Origin: a virus
Length of the DNA: 35,272 nt
Virus record (IMG/VR): IMGVR_UViG_3300009155_000130
Coordinates: 1 to 35,272 of that record
Direction: 5' to 3' (one strand)
Numbering within the stretch: the first letter of the stretch is position 1; the number at the start of each line of letters is the position of its first letter. A program made the position numbers and the translations under genes. Shown piece by piece: positions 13,501 through 20,338 of the stretch. A model generated the notes under the pieces. That model was not told where the DNA came from, did no database searches, and saw nothing but the letters and a program-made list of their open reading frames with translations.

Positions 13501-13979
13501 TAGTCCCAATCCACATTTGTATCTTCGATTGACCAATCATTTACTTCAACTTCGCTGCCATACGATGTTAATGAAAGTTCATCTCCGAGTTTGTAATGAG
13601 CATCAAAGTTATCAATCTCATCAAGTGGTACTTGAACTGTTACTTCAAAGGCAATGGTTCCAGTTACGGTAACTGTCTTTGATAATTCAAATCCAAACAG
13701 TTCTGCTATTTGTTGAAGCGCTTCTTCTTTTGTATAATTAGGATTATACAATTCAACTAGAAGTTCCTCTAACTCATTAACCTTAAGTTTAAGGCCATTG
13801 TATAAATCATCAGCACGGCGACCTTGTTCAAGGGCCCACTCTAAGTCAACTACTTTCTGAGTAATATATTCAGGTGCTTCAGGTGCTGCATAAGTTCCTG
13901 CAATCTTCTTGTAGGTTACAAGTAGATTAGAGTTATACTCGTGAGGTACTGACATTGATGTTTCTAGGTTGTCTAACAT
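13500..13979 (-). CDS. Hypothetical protein with coiled-coil centre
   Basis: 159 aa. Residues about 44-78 form a likely coiled coil (LEWALEQGRRADDLYNGLKL); the C-terminal half is beta-type and acidic (VPLDEIDNFDAHYKLGDEL). Coupled to the previous gene by TAATG, with AACGAAAGGA inside that gene's last codons. Not recognised. Confidence 0.65.
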   Translation of the reverse strand: MLDNLETSMSVPHEYNSNLLVTYKKIAGTYAAPEAPEYITQKVVDLEWALEQGRRADDLYNGLKLKVNELEELLVELYNPNYTKEEALQQIAELFGFELSKTVTVTGTIAFEVTVQVPLDEIDNFDAHYKLGDELSLTSYGSEVEVNDWSIEDTNVDWD

Positions 13980-14737
13980 TATATTCCTTTCGTTGTGGTA
14001 GTGGTTAAGTATACCTTATGGGTCTGACATTGCGCCATAGCCTCTTCGTCTCTCCAAGAGCCTTCTTTGCAAGATGAACAGAATTCCCCACATCCCTCTT
14101 CACAATAATCTATTGTGTCATAGGATTGGCAGGCATAGCACATATTGGTATATTCTAGATTCTCTTTAACTTCACCACGGACAATCTCATATTCGCCACC
14201 CCAACCTGTCTCTTCCTCAAATTCAAGGGTTAGTAGAGAGTTAGGAACAAGATTACTTAGTTTAGTTAAGATAGTTACAGCAGGTGACCAAGCAGTATTA
14301 TATTTATATACTAGCCAGTTATCATCACCTTTTGATTCATATTCAAGCAACTCAGTATCAGGATACTCATCACCGTCTGATACGGCGACATCCCATTTAG
14401 TTCCCCAGTTAGTTGTATTCCATGAATACCAATCTTTCTGAGTCATAGCATGCGCTACCTCTTTAGCAAACCAATCAGGTGCACTCGTGTCTGTTCCTAG
14501 TCGTGTAGGTTGCTGAATATACTCTTGCATTGTAATACCGTCTTGTAATGGAGAATGTATATTCCAAAATGCAAATATAGGATTAGAATATGTAGATTCA
14601 GTTACTTCCATTTTATTAGTTTCCATGTTCCAACTATCGTGCCATACCATGAATGGCTCGTTAAGTTTATCTTTGATAAAATCTATCTCAGACTTTGGAC
14701 CTTGTATCGTTAATGTGTTATACACCCAGTTAGGCAT
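13979..14737 (-). CDS. YubB/Api92-like ferredoxin-fold protein with zinc ribbon
   Basis: 252 aa. MPNWVYNTLTIQGPKSEI is the typical start of the phage/plasmid YubB or Api92 family (ferredoxin-like fold, no known activity). A C-terminal Cys cluster follows: CYAC, CEEGCGEFCSSC and a final C/H. The start is set at 14737, 5 nt after AAAGGA; an in-frame ATG at 14785 lies in the promoter. First gene of the six-gene operon down to 12544. Confidence 0.7.
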   Translation of the reverse strand: MPNWVYNTLTIQGPKSEIDFIKDKLNEPFMVWHDSWNMETNKMEVTESTYSNPIFAFWNIHSPLQDGITMQEYIQQPTRLGTDTSAPDWFAKEVAHAMTQKDWYSWNTTNWGTKWDVAVSDGDEYPDTELLEYESKGDDNWLVYKYNTAWSPAVTILTKLSNLVPNSLLTLEFEEETGWGGEYEIVRGEVKENLEYTNMCYACQSYDTIDYCEEGCGEFCSSCKEGSWRDEEAMAQCQTHKVYLTTTTTKGI

Positions 14738-14762
14738 ATTATTCCTTTCGTTGAATAGCGCA

Positions 14763-14785
14763 ATTGTATCAGTGCCAACTGACAA
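14763..14785 (-). promoter_or_regulatory. RecA-NDp/PafBC-type promoter
   Basis: TTGTCAGTT-N8-TACAAT on the - strand, with TTGTAA directly upstream at the -35 position. Drives the 14737 operon. Confidence 0.75.
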
Positions 14786-14857
14786 TTACAAGGATTTTGG
14801 GGAAAATATTATGCGTGTCGTAAGAAAAAAATCCTGCCTTTAGCTTTGGGGGCGTTG

Positions 14858-14931
14858 CGACCCATAACGGACTTGAACCGTCGACCTCTACCGTGACAGG
14901 GTAGCGCTCTAACCAACTGAGCTAATGGGCC
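14858..14931 (-). tRNA. tRNA-Asp (GTC)
   Basis: 74 nt without CCA. Acceptor GGCCCAT/ATGGGTC with one G-U pair, discriminator G, D-arm with AGCTCAGTTGGTTAGAGC, anticodon loop CTGTCAC (GTC) on a CTACC/GGTAG stem, T-arm GTTCAAGTC. The 3' genomic sequence is CAA, so the CCA must be added or repaired. It is 30 nt downstream of the DUF932 gene and probably processed from its transcript. Confidence 0.9.
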
Positions 14932-14936
14932 AATGG

Positions 14937-14956
14937 TGGGGCCCTTTCGGGCCCCA
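14937..14956 (-). terminator. Strong hairpin between DUF932 gene and tRNA-Asp
   Basis: Perfect TGGGGCCC/GGGCCCCA stem with a 4-nt loop. There is no U-run in the - strand direction, so it may be a processing or 3'-end-protecting structure rather than a terminator. Confidence 0.55.
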
Positions 14957-14961
14957 TTTAT

Positions 14962-15969
14962 TTAGGCTAACGCTTTAACTGCTTTAAGAATTTTATTCTT
15001 CTCTGCAGTTAGTATTGGATCAAATCCACTTGCACCAGCATTTAGCGATTCAGTATTACCAGTACGGGCGGTACGGTAATAATCTAAACGCTCAGTCAAT
15101 GCATTGAACGCACCCCAAGCAGTACCTTTAATTGTGTTATTAGTAGGTGAGTTATGATAAAGGTCATCAATTAGAACAACCTTATTCTCCCACTTCTTTA
15201 AAGCGCCCTTAACATCTGCTTCAGGCTTTGGATATAGATTGCGAATCAAATCCGAAAATTGCTTATCGGTAACTGATTGCTTGAATAATTCTTCCGCTTC
15301 CTTTTGGAATGCATCTGCATATGCAAATGTTAATCCCAATGCTTGACGGGCTTGCACAATTCTGCCTTCAGCAGTTTGTGTATGACGAATCTTGAATGAT
15401 TGCTTAGCGCCCTTCATTGCAAGATTAAGAGTGTTTTGGCATACAACACGAACGGGTGTGATTGCTGCTTGAACTGCAACTGAACCGTCGTGAGATGTCC
15501 ATACAATTAGATATAACTTAGTTCTATCGTTAATACCTTGTGGGTCTAATACGATTTCACGTGGAATATCTAATGAGCCAAATACAACTTTGCCCTTTTT
15601 AATTGAGCCAGCAGATTCCCATTTTGCAGCATCATTGTCCAGAACGTTATCAGCAAATGCAAATAACTCTTCATTCTGAACGGTTTTGTAACGCTTGCCA
15701 ACAACTGATAAAACATCAGTGCCTTGATCAAACGGGTTATCACGAATCACATAGAAATTATCTGATGTATTTCTCCATGTGCTTGGGATATGATCTGCAA
15801 CATCCGACAAGCGGACATTCCAGTTATTTAACTTTGCTTCTTCAAGCATTGTTGCGGTAGTTACATTTTCATCTTGAGCGAAAATGCGATTTGCAAGATT
15901 GTGCCAAGCAGGTGCACCACGCAATGCAAATGCTACTTGACCATCTTGCTCTTCGAGATTATGAGCCAT
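14962..15969 (-). CDS. DUF932 family protein
   Basis: 335 aa. Phage/plasmid DUF932 family (TIGR03299-like): AWHNLANRIFAQ near the N-terminus, NTSDNFYVIRDN, VVGKRYKTVQNEELFAFAD, TPVRVVCQNTLNLA, and a C-terminal NALTERLDYYRTAR. Family function is unknown; members are often early and abundant. Start at 15969 with AACGAAAGGA upstream; an in-frame ATG at 16020 is part of the promoter. Transcribed alone with tRNA-Asp from the promoter at 15998. Confidence 0.85.
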   Translation of the reverse strand: MAHNLEEQDGQVAFALRGAPAWHNLANRIFAQDENVTTATMLEEAKLNNWNVRLSDVADHIPSTWRNTSDNFYVIRDNPFDQGTDVLSVVGKRYKTVQNEELFAFADNVLDNDAAKWESAGSIKKGKVVFGSLDIPREIVLDPQGINDRTKLYLIVWTSHDGSVAVQAAITPVRVVCQNTLNLAMKGAKQSFKIRHTQTAEGRIVQARQALGLTFAYADAFQKEAEELFKQSVTDKQFSDLIRNLYPKPEADVKGALKKWENKVVLIDDLYHNSPTNNTIKGTAWGAFNALTERLDYYRTARTGNTESLNAGASGFDPILTAEKNKILKAVKALA

Positions 15970-15997
15970 TTTATCCTTTCGTTTGTTTGTTAGGTTT

Positions 15998-16020
15998 ATT
16001 ATAACAGGGGGCACTGACAT
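15998..16020 (-). promoter_or_regulatory. RecA-NDp/PafBC-type promoter
   Basis: ATGTCAGTG-N8-TATAAT on the - strand, with TAGACA directly upstream as a possible -35. Drives the DUF932 gene. Confidence 0.8.
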
Positions 16021-16052
16021 TGTCTATCTTATTTGACATAAATTTTCGGGGG

Positions 16053-16084
16053 TTTTCCACAGGATGCCGTAACGCTGTGGATAA
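16053..16084. other. Inverted pair of DnaA-box-like sites
   Basis: TTTTCCACA (16053-16061) and TGTGGATAA (16076-16084, inverse of the consensus box TTATCCACA), 14 nt apart. They can also form a CCACAG/CTGTGG hairpin. Situated upstream of the DUF932 promoter. Confidence 0.5.
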
Positions 16085-16111
16085 GCCTTCAAGCTTGGGC
16101 GCAGGGGAAGA

Positions 16112-16137
16112 TGGGGCAGGCAGTGGGTACCGCCCCA
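16112..16137 (-). terminator. Hairpin after the 16142-16354 gene
   Basis: TGGGGC/GCCCCA arms with a 14-nt loop, 4 nt after the stop. Only a weak pyrimidine tract follows. Confidence 0.4.
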
Positions 16138-16141
16138 AGAT

Positions 16142-16354
16142 TTAGATTGAGTTATGGATTTCTTCTGGAAAGAATGCAGCAAATACTTTTTTGTTGTCTT
16201 GTGTATCAACAACATATGCTTTAACATTGCCTTCAAATTTGTTTAAATTAGGTTTAACCAGTTTAGTTAATGCTTCACGATTGTAACTGTTTGCAGAATA
16301 AATTGTTAGATCATGAGCTTTATTAGCATCATAGATTTCTACACGATACCGCAT
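16142..16354 (-). CDS. Hypothetical small protein
   Basis: 70 aa, alternating beta strands and one helix (MRYRVEIYDANKAHDLTIYS, NREALTKLVKPNL). Monocistronic, between hairpins, with AACAAAGGAA before the ATG. Similar in architecture to the 19075 gene (a compact alpha/beta protein), but I see no sequence relation. Confidence 0.6.
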   Translation of the reverse strand: MRYRVEIYDANKAHDLTIYSANSYNREALTKLVKPNLNKFEGNVKAYVVDTQDNKKVFAAFFPEEIHNSI

Positions 16355-16381
16355 TGTGTTCCTTTGTTAGTAGGAATAAAA

Positions 16382-16410
16382 ATTATACCATAAGGGGTGG
16401 GTGTTGTCTA
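16382..16410 (-). promoter_or_regulatory. Sigma70-type promoter inside a hairpin
   Basis: On the - strand TAGACA (16410-16405), 17 nt, TATAAT (16387-16382) with a TGG extension. The -35 lies in the loop of the upstream hairpin. Confidence 0.7.
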
Positions 16411-16431
16411 TAACCCACGCACCCACCCTTA
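16391..16431 (-). terminator. Terminator-like hairpin after the 16443-16865 gene
   Basis: TAAGGGGTGGGTG (16391-16403) pairs with CACCCACCCTTA (16420-16431), 12 bp with one bulged G. The loop holds the -35 of the next promoter. Confidence 0.6.
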
Positions 16432-16442
16432 TGATTATCTAA

Positions 16443-16865
16443 TTAAAGATAACGAGCAATAGCGTTGTATGTGGAAGCATTTACAGTTTCCTCATCGGTC
16501 ATTTTAAGAATACGAATAGCATTTTCCATCTCATCTTTCATCTCACGATAAGAGTGCTGATGTAGTTGCTCGTAGTCCTTAGTTGGCTCGGCAGGAAAAT
16601 CTTTCTCATCAACGATTATATCAAAATCAACATTGAGAGTTTTGTTCCAGTTGCGATAGTTGGTGCGTAGGTTTTCTGATTTAGTAAAATTAGCAATAGC
16701 CCACTTGCCAATTTCTTTACGCCACTTCTCTAAAGCCTTTTGGTATTTGGCTTCGTTTTCGTCTTGCTTTGTGTAATCAGCCTCTAGTTTGGCTAATCTT
16801 GCTTCTAGGGCTTTGATAACCTTAGTTGTTGCGATTTTTACCTGTATTGCTTTGCCTCTTGCCAT
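16443..16865 (-). CDS. Coiled-coil protein
   Basis: 140 aa. Residues 12-58 are a charged coiled coil (VIKALEARLAKLEADYTKQD). The C-terminal part is helical. AACGAAAGG lies about 8 nt upstream. Second gene after 16898 under the 17062 promoter. Not recognised. Confidence 0.65.
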   Translation of the reverse strand: MARGKAIQVKIATTKVIKALEARLAKLEADYTKQDENEAKYQKALEKWRKEIGKWAIANFTKSENLRTNYRNWNKTLNVDFDIIVDEKDFPAEPTKDYEQLHQHSYREMKDEMENAIRILKMTDEETVNASTYNAIARYL

Positions 16866-16897
16866 TTGTATTGCCTTTCGTTAGGTGGGTTGGTTTG

Positions 16898-17038
16898 TTA
16901 TGCTTTAACGCTTGTCCAGCGTTCTGTTCCATTTACATCAAGCAGAATACGATTAACTCCGCTTGGGTGGTTATCTATTGCTTTGATAACTCCAGTAATA
17001 CCACTTGTAGTGGTTGTGTATGTTGTTCCGATTTCCAT
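16898..17038 (-). CDS. Hypothetical small beta-type protein
   Basis: 46 aa (MEIGTTYTTTTSGITGVI...), likely a small beta barrel or SH3-like: GTTYTTTTSGITGVIKAID and RILLDVNGTERWTSV. AACGAAAGGAAACAA precedes the ATG. Supported by the exact NDp-type promoter 24 nt upstream. Confidence 0.65.
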   Translation of the reverse strand: MEIGTTYTTTTSGITGVIKAIDNHPSGVNRILLDVNGTERWTSVKA

Positions 17039-17061
17039 TTGTTTCCTTTCGTTAGGGGTTT

Positions 17062-17084
17062 ATTATAGCACCAGCCACCGACAA
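17062..17084 (-). promoter_or_regulatory. RecA-NDp/PafBC-type promoter (exact consensus)
   Basis: TTGTCGGTG-N8-TATAAT on the - strand, full match to tTGTCRGTG-N8-TAnnnT. It abuts the stop of the upstream gene (17085). Drives 17038 and 16865. Confidence 0.85.
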
Positions 17085-17354
17085 TTAGAAGTCGGTTTCA
17101 GGTAAAAACGCTTGTAAATGATGAGCCTCTATAATCGCATAAGCGGGGGCTTCAGGCTTGCCTTTCCACAATATTCCTTCAGGCAGTTTAATTAACTGAT
17201 TAAGTTCATCAGCATAATAAGCATCAATAGCATCAATACATGGTGCTACCATAGATGATGGAACGGGAGGGTAATGATTACCCCGTAGATGAATTAGAAT
17301 TGCTTGGTCTAAGTCAAAACTTTCTGCTAGGTCTAGTGCTGTGTTATATCCCAT
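17085..17354 (-). CDS. Hypothetical protein
   Basis: 89 aa, with LIHLRGNHYPPVPSSMV and AYAIIEAHHLQAFL; conserved-looking His/Pro motifs, but I cannot name the family. AACGAAAGGAAAAC precedes the ATG and matches 13 nt of the anti-leader at 12455-12468. Monocistronic. Confidence 0.65.
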   Translation of the reverse strand: MGYNTALDLAESFDLDQAILIHLRGNHYPPVPSSMVAPCIDAIDAYYADELNQLIKLPEGILWKGKPEAPAYAIIEAHHLQAFLPETDF

Positions 17355-17377
17355 TGTTTTCCTTTCGTTAGATTGGA

Positions 17378-17400
17378 ATTATAGCAGACTTAACTGACAT
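17378..17400 (-). promoter_or_regulatory. RecA-NDp/PafBC-type promoter
   Basis: ATGTCAGTT-N8-TATAAT on the - strand. Drives 17354. Confidence 0.8.
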
Positions 17401-17428
17401 TTTTTAAGACACGCCCGTATTTTCCAGG

Positions 17429-17444
17429 GTGATTTGTATCACAC
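17429..17444. promoter_or_regulatory. CRP/GlxR-like site
   Basis: GGTGA-TTTGTA-TCACA, one mismatch from TGTGA-N6-TCACA, about 30 bp upstream of the 17378 promoter and flanked by GACACGCC copies (17409, 17453). Confidence 0.5.
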
Positions 17445-17485
17445 TCTTAACGACACGCCCGACCCCGCAGCTTTGTGGGCGCCTT

Positions 17486-17614
17486 TTAATAATCATTAGT
17501 CCCGTCTCCATCAACATCAAATCTTTTAAACGCAACATATGAAAAAATTATGAATGGGGCCACTAGTACCAACCCCAATAGGGCCCCAAAAACTTGTCCA
17601 AAGAATAACGCCAT
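17486..17614 (-). CDS. Small membrane protein with DxDxDG loop
   Basis: 42 aa: hydrophobic helix (about 3-28), then KRFDVDGDGTNDY. The DVDGDGTND stretch resembles an EF-hand/dockerin calcium loop. The ATG follows the GP88 gene stop directly (TAAATG). Confidence 0.55.
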   Translation of the reverse strand: MALFFGQVFGALLGLVLVAPFIIFSYVAFKRFDVDGDGTNDY

Positions 17615-18367
17615 TTATTTTTTACTCGCAGAAAATCTTATATCAGCTTTTCCATAAACACACAATCCACACGACACGCATGCGCTGCCACTAGTAGAAA
17701 TTAACGGAATGCTTTTATTATTTTCAGGACATTTAGCGCCAGGCTTACCAATTAATTCTTTCATAGTATTTTCGGTAACAGCAAAGGTTTTACCTAAATA
17801 AGCCAATCTAATTTTAGTACCAGTCTTGCGTAGATCATGCGCTATATCTTTATTCTCATCATCCGTTGAATAATAAAGAGATAAGTTTTCAATACCGTCT
17901 AGGATGAGCGCTGCAGACTTAACTCGTGTATACACCCAAAATTGAATATCGGTATTGTTTAAAATAACATATTGCCATGCACGTGCATAGGTATCATTAA
18001 AGAAATCTCCGTCCCAATGAATACGGAATAATAACTTAGCATTTTTCTTTTCACAATCTTTTCTAAAATCATTAATCATATTTTCTATTAGATCCACCAT
18101 AGTAGGCTCGTCGGCGTCCTTAAGTAAATTCCAATTGTGAATGAGCACGTCTCTAACGCCTTTATATACCTTTTCTAACTTACCCGCATAGCATACGCTT
18201 TCGCATATGCTAGTAGCGCCAGGGCATGAGAATGCCTTACCCGCAGGCAGGCCGAAAGTATTAGCAATGGCAGAAGTCTTGCCATTTTTAGATACAAGGT
18301 TAGTAACCTTGCGATCATTAGATCTTTTTAACATAAGTGGAATTGTATCAGCTACGTCTGACATCAT
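17615..18367 (-). CDS. GP88 family protein (mycobacteriophage gp88-like)
   Basis: 250 aa. The Cys motif CPGATSICESVCYAGKL (about 48-64) with the following RDVLIHNWNLLKD is typical of the phage GP88 family, with more Cys near the C-terminus (CPENN, CVSCGLC). A metal or Fe-S cluster is likely, but no function is established. The ATG overlaps the upstream stop (ATGA). A second possible start at 18334 lies 7 nt after a TACAAT of an NDp-like box, which would give 239 aa and a leaderless mRNA. Confidence 0.75.
   Translation of the reverse strand: MMSDVADTIPLMLKRSNDRKVTNLVSKNGKTSAIANTFGLPAGKAFSCPGATSICESVCYAGKLEKVYKGVRDVLIHNWNLLKDADEPTMVDLIENMINDFRKDCEKKNAKLLFRIHWDGDFFNDTYARAWQYVILNNTDIQFWVYTRVKSAALILDGIENLSLYYSTDDENKDIAHDLRKTGTKIRLAYLGKTFAVTENTMKELIGKPGAKCPENNKSIPLISTSGSACVSCGLCVYGKADIRFSASKK
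18342..18364 (-). promoter_or_regulatory. Possible internal NDp-type promoter of the GP88 gene
   Basis: ATGTCAGAC-N8-TACAAT on the - strand, inside the first codons of the longer GP88 reading; 7 nt lead to an in-frame ATG (18334). GTG of the consensus is GAC. Confidence 0.4.
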
Positions 18368-18519
18368 AGGTCCCCCATTTCTGCATCAGCCATTCTTGAC
18401 ATGGCCCAATCTTGCGCTAGATCACGATCATACACGGCCATGCCTTCGCTAGAATAGCCACGGGCACAAATTGTGCAAATAGAATAGTTAGTACAGTAGC
18501 ATGAGTTAATATCGTTCAT
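18364..18519 (-). CDS. Small Cys-rich protein
   Basis: 51 aa. CYC (7-9) and CTIC (15-18) form a compact CxC...CxxC zinc site; the C-terminus is acidic and helical. ACGAAAGG lies upstream. ATGA overlap with the GP88 gene. Confidence 0.6.
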   Translation of the reverse strand: MNDINSCYCTNYSICTICARGYSSEGMAVYDRDLAQDWAMSRMADAEMGDL

Positions 18520-18547
18520 GAGTTGACCTTTCGTTGGGTGGATAAGA

Positions 18548-18570
18548 ATTATAACAGAGGCCTACGACAT
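18548..18570 (-). promoter_or_regulatory. RecA-NDp/PafBC-type promoter
   Basis: ATGTCGTAG-N8-TATAAT on the - strand; core TGTCG kept, GTG changed to TAG. Drives 18519, the GP88 gene and 17614. Confidence 0.65.
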
Positions 18571-18611
18571 TACCTAATCGACACGCCACAAAATCCCCTG
18601 GATTTTGTGCA

Positions 18612-18627
18612 TGTGTCTTAAATCACA
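18612..18627. promoter_or_regulatory. CRP/GlxR-like site
   Basis: TGTGT-CTTAAA-TCACA, one mismatch from consensus. The identical 16-mer occurs at 19792. Confidence 0.5.
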
Positions 18628-18631
18628 AAAT

Positions 18632-18655
18632 GCCCCCACAAGAACCTGTGGGCGC
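18632..18655 (-). terminator. Terminator hairpin after the 18687 gene
   Basis: GCCCCCACA (18632-18640) pairs with TGTGGGCGC (18647-18655), 8 of 9 bp. On the - strand it is followed by ATTTTG. A near-identical hairpin lies at 19812-19834. Confidence 0.55.
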
Positions 18656-18686
18656 AGCTGGCGACTTTGTCAAGACGCCACGCCGT

Positions 18687-18878
18687 TTATTTAGAATTAA
18701 ATTGCGGAATACGATAACCGCTTGCGCTATAAAATTTGTTAGCGTCAAACTTAGGATTATCTTTCGCAAACATTAAAGCAAAATCCACAACTACTTTAGA
18801 AAATAAAGCAGGGTGAATTTTATCTGAAACATATTTCATAATTTCAGCAGTAGCAATATAATCTTTACGGGTCATCAT
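18687..18878 (-). CDS. Hypothetical small protein
   Basis: 63 aa, helical N-terminal two-thirds (MMTRKDYIATAEIMKYVSDK). The start overlaps the upstream stop; a second ATG directly follows the first. Last of a three-gene operon. Confidence 0.6.
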   Translation of the reverse strand: MMTRKDYIATAEIMKYVSDKIHPALFSKVVVDFALMFAKDNPKFDANKFYSASGYRIPQFNSK

Positions 18879-19075
18879 TTCTGCGACACCAATCCAATCC
18901 GATTAAAGTTTTTAGTATACATTTTGCCATTTGGCAAAGATAAATTATATGTTGCGAATTCATTAGCAAATCCAACATCATAACATTTTGCGAAAGCCTC
19001 AAAGGCTTGTAATGCGTCAGCGAATTTGTGTGTATATTCTAATTCGCCATCATAGTAAGTATCTAGTCTATACAT
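18875..19075 (-). CDS. Hypothetical small protein
   Basis: 66 aa from the ATG at 19075 (TAATG overlap with the previous stop). MYRLDTYYDGELEYTHKFADAL suggests beta strands then a helix, and the tail MYTKNFNRIG is basic. An upstream in-frame codon at 19108 lies within the previous gene and is rejected. Confidence 0.6.
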   Translation of the reverse strand: MYRLDTYYDGELEYTHKFADALQAFEAFAKCYDVGFANEFATYNLSLPNGKMYTKNFNRIGLVSQK

Positions 19076-19206
19076 TAGATACCCCACATTTCTAGAGCGC
19101 AATCGCAACTCTCTACATCATAATTATTTTCATCGCCCCAAAATATGAAGCCAGCACCGCCACACTCATCACAAGCGACCCCGATTATTTCTGCTAGATT
19201 TCCCAT
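19075..19206 (-). CDS. Small zinc-finger protein (CDECGGAG)
   Basis: 43 aa. CDECGGAG at 12-19 is a DnaJ-type CxxCxGxG repeat; CDC near the C-terminus supplies further ligands. AACTACGAAAGGAAAAC precedes the ATG. First gene of its operon under an exact NDp-type promoter. Confidence 0.6.
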   Translation of the reverse strand: MGNLAEIIGVACDECGGAGFIFWGDENNYDVESCDCALEMWGI

Positions 19207-19239
19207 TTATAGTTTTCCTTTCGTAGTTTGTTAATTGTA

Positions 19240-19262
19240 ATTATAGCCTAAGCCACCGACAA
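19240..19262 (-). promoter_or_regulatory. RecA-NDp/PafBC-type promoter (exact consensus)
   Basis: TTGTCGGTG-N8-TATAAT on the - strand. Drives the 19206-18687 operon. Confidence 0.85.
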
Positions 19263-19279
19263 AGTGGGGAGGACACGCC

Positions 19280-19402
19280 CTAAAGCGCACCCTCATTAAA
19301 TAACCCGATTTCTAAATTTAGTAATTCATCAGGGGTGGCTTCGGATAAATCTACCCACCCAGCACCTTGTTCATCAAGGCGAAATATCTCAATATATCCC
19401 AT
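19280..19402 (-). CDS. Hypothetical small protein
   Basis: 40 aa (MGYIEIFRLDEQGAGWVDLS...), acidic, with a beta then helix layout. It starts 2 nt after the previous stop. The stop touches a GACACGCC copy at 19272. Confidence 0.55.
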   Translation of the reverse strand: MGYIEIFRLDEQGAGWVDLSEATPDELLNLEIGLFNEGAL

Positions 19403-19404
19403 TA

Positions 19405-19599
19405 TTATTCACCTACCTTAACCGCAATTGTGCGATATTTATTTTTTAGAGTATGAGCAGAATAAATTTCTACCAAATACGCTTCGGCATTTTCATACCA
19501 AACATTAGATTTCTCTGCTGAGATAATTTCCCCAGTTAAAGAATTAGAGCGATAAGTTTTGCCGATTAGCAAATCTTGTATTGTGTATAAGTTAGCCAT
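19405..19599 (-). CDS. Hypothetical small protein
   Basis: 64 aa from the ATG at 19599; the upstream in-frame TTG at 19629 is part of the -10 region. MANLYTIQDLLIGKTYRS,  a beta-rich fold. AACGAAAGGA lies 11 nt before the ATG, longer than usual. Pairs with 19402 in a two-gene operon. Confidence 0.6.
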   Translation of the reverse strand: MANLYTIQDLLIGKTYRSNSLTGEIISAEKSNVWYENAEAYLVEIYSAHTLKNKYRTIAVKVGE

Positions 19600-19628
19600 T
19601 GTTAGCCACTTCCTTTCGTTATACCGCA

Positions 19629-19651
19629 ATTATAGCGGAAGCCACCGACAA
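19629..19651 (-). promoter_or_regulatory. RecA-NDp/PafBC-type promoter (exact consensus)
   Basis: TTGTCGGTG-N8-TATAAT on the - strand. Drives 19599 and 19402. Confidence 0.85.
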
Positions 19652-19698
19652 TTTCATATTACTTTCCAGTAATTCCACATTTTGAGACGCTCAAGTCG

Positions 19699-19714
19699 TG
19701 TGTTCTTAATCACA
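19699..19714. promoter_or_regulatory. CRP/GlxR-like site
   Basis: TGTGT-TCTTAA-TCACA, one mismatch from consensus, 48 bp upstream of the 19629 promoter. Confidence 0.5.
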
Positions 19715-19728
19715 TTTAGCCTGTGGAC

Positions 19729-19770
19729 GACACGCCCGACACGCCACGACACGCCCGAAAGTTATCCACA
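19729..19770. other. Origin-like cluster: three GACACGCC repeats and a DnaA box
   Basis: GACACGCC at 19729, 19738 and 19748, spaced 9-10 bp and all in one orientation, then the consensus DnaA box TTATCCACA (19762-19770) and a T-rich stretch. The arrangement resembles small iteron origins. No replication initiator gene is recognised nearby. Confidence 0.45.
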
Positions 19771-19791
19771 GATTTCAGGGCTTTTTTTAAA

Positions 19792-19807
19792 TGTGTCTTA
19801 AATCACA
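19792..19807. promoter_or_regulatory. CRP/GlxR-like site
   Basis: TGTGT-CTTAAA-TCACA, identical to the site at 18612, just beyond the origin-like cluster. Confidence 0.5.
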
Positions 19808-19811
19808 TTTT

Positions 19812-19834
19812 GCCCCCACAGCTTTTGTGGGCGC
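19812..19834. terminator. Hairpin after the 19867 gene
   Basis: GCCCCCACA (19812-19820) with TGTGGGCGC (19826-19834), the same arms as at 18632. On the - strand it is followed by AAAA, so its terminator activity in that direction is doubtful. Confidence 0.45.
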
Positions 19835-19866
19835 TTCCGCTTTTTGTCAAACCGACACGCCGTTAT

Positions 19867-19998
19867 TTATTTTATTTTTTTACCAAATTTATTTAGTAAA
19901 ATTTCTTCAACCATTTTTAATTGTATTTCGGTTAGGTGATCTAACTCAACCGAATTTTTAAATTGGTTAGCTAACTTTTCTGCGGGATTTTCCGTCAT
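19867..19998 (-). CDS. Hypothetical small helical protein
   Basis: 43 aa (MTENPAEKLANQFKNS...), one long amphipathic helix ending KKIK. ATGA overlap with the preceding gene. Last of a five-gene operon. Confidence 0.55.
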   Translation of the reverse strand: MTENPAEKLANQFKNSVELDHLTEIQLKMVEEILLNKFGKKIK

Positions 19999-20189
19999 TC
20001 GTTTTCCATTTCTGCTAAATAATCTTCATGCTCGATTAGTCCGATAGAAAATGCGATAGGGTCGCAACATTCTAAGATTTCGCTGGCGGTAAAAGTAGAA
20101 TAACCGATTTTGTAAGTAGGATAAGTGTCGTCTAGTAATTGGCAGAAACTCTCCTTTAATTCTATATCCTTTTCTAATTTAGATTTCAT
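19995..20189 (-). CDS. Hypothetical small acidic protein
   Basis: 64 aa with adjacent cysteines (LECCDP). ATGA overlaps at both ends, and AGGAGA precedes the ATG. Not recognised. Confidence 0.6.
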   Translation of the reverse strand: MKSKLEKDIELKESFCQLLDDTYPTYKIGYSTFTASEILECCDPIAFSIGLIEHEDYLAEMENE

Positions 20190-20338
20190 TTATCTCTCCT
20201 AATTAGTATAATGGAATAAACAAAAGCAATAGAGCCAACTAGTAGCCATGTCGGGATATCTATACCGACACCATTAGGCCATAGCCCGTTAATATATAGC
20301 GAAAAGTATTCGCTGTCTAATAATAATTCTAAGTTCAT
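20186..20338 (-). CDS. Small membrane protein
   Basis: 50 aa: a polar N-terminus (MNLELLLDSEYFS), one hydrophobic helix (about 28-45) and an RRDK end, so a single-pass protein with a cytoplasmic C-terminus. Coupled by TAATG and ATGA. Confidence 0.55.
   Translation of the reverse strand: MNLELLLDSEYFSLYINGLWPNGVGIDIPTWLLVGSIAFVYSIILIRRDK

Noticed and set aside
14738-14785. Longer N-termini beginning MSV or similar for genes at 14737, 15969 and 20672
   Set aside because: These ATGs belong to the ATGTC part of NDp-type promoters, upstream of the expected transcription start.
19729-19755. CRISPR-like array from the GACACGCC repeats
   Set aside because: Repeats are 8 bp with no spacer-sized intervals; iterons or regulatory repeats fit better.
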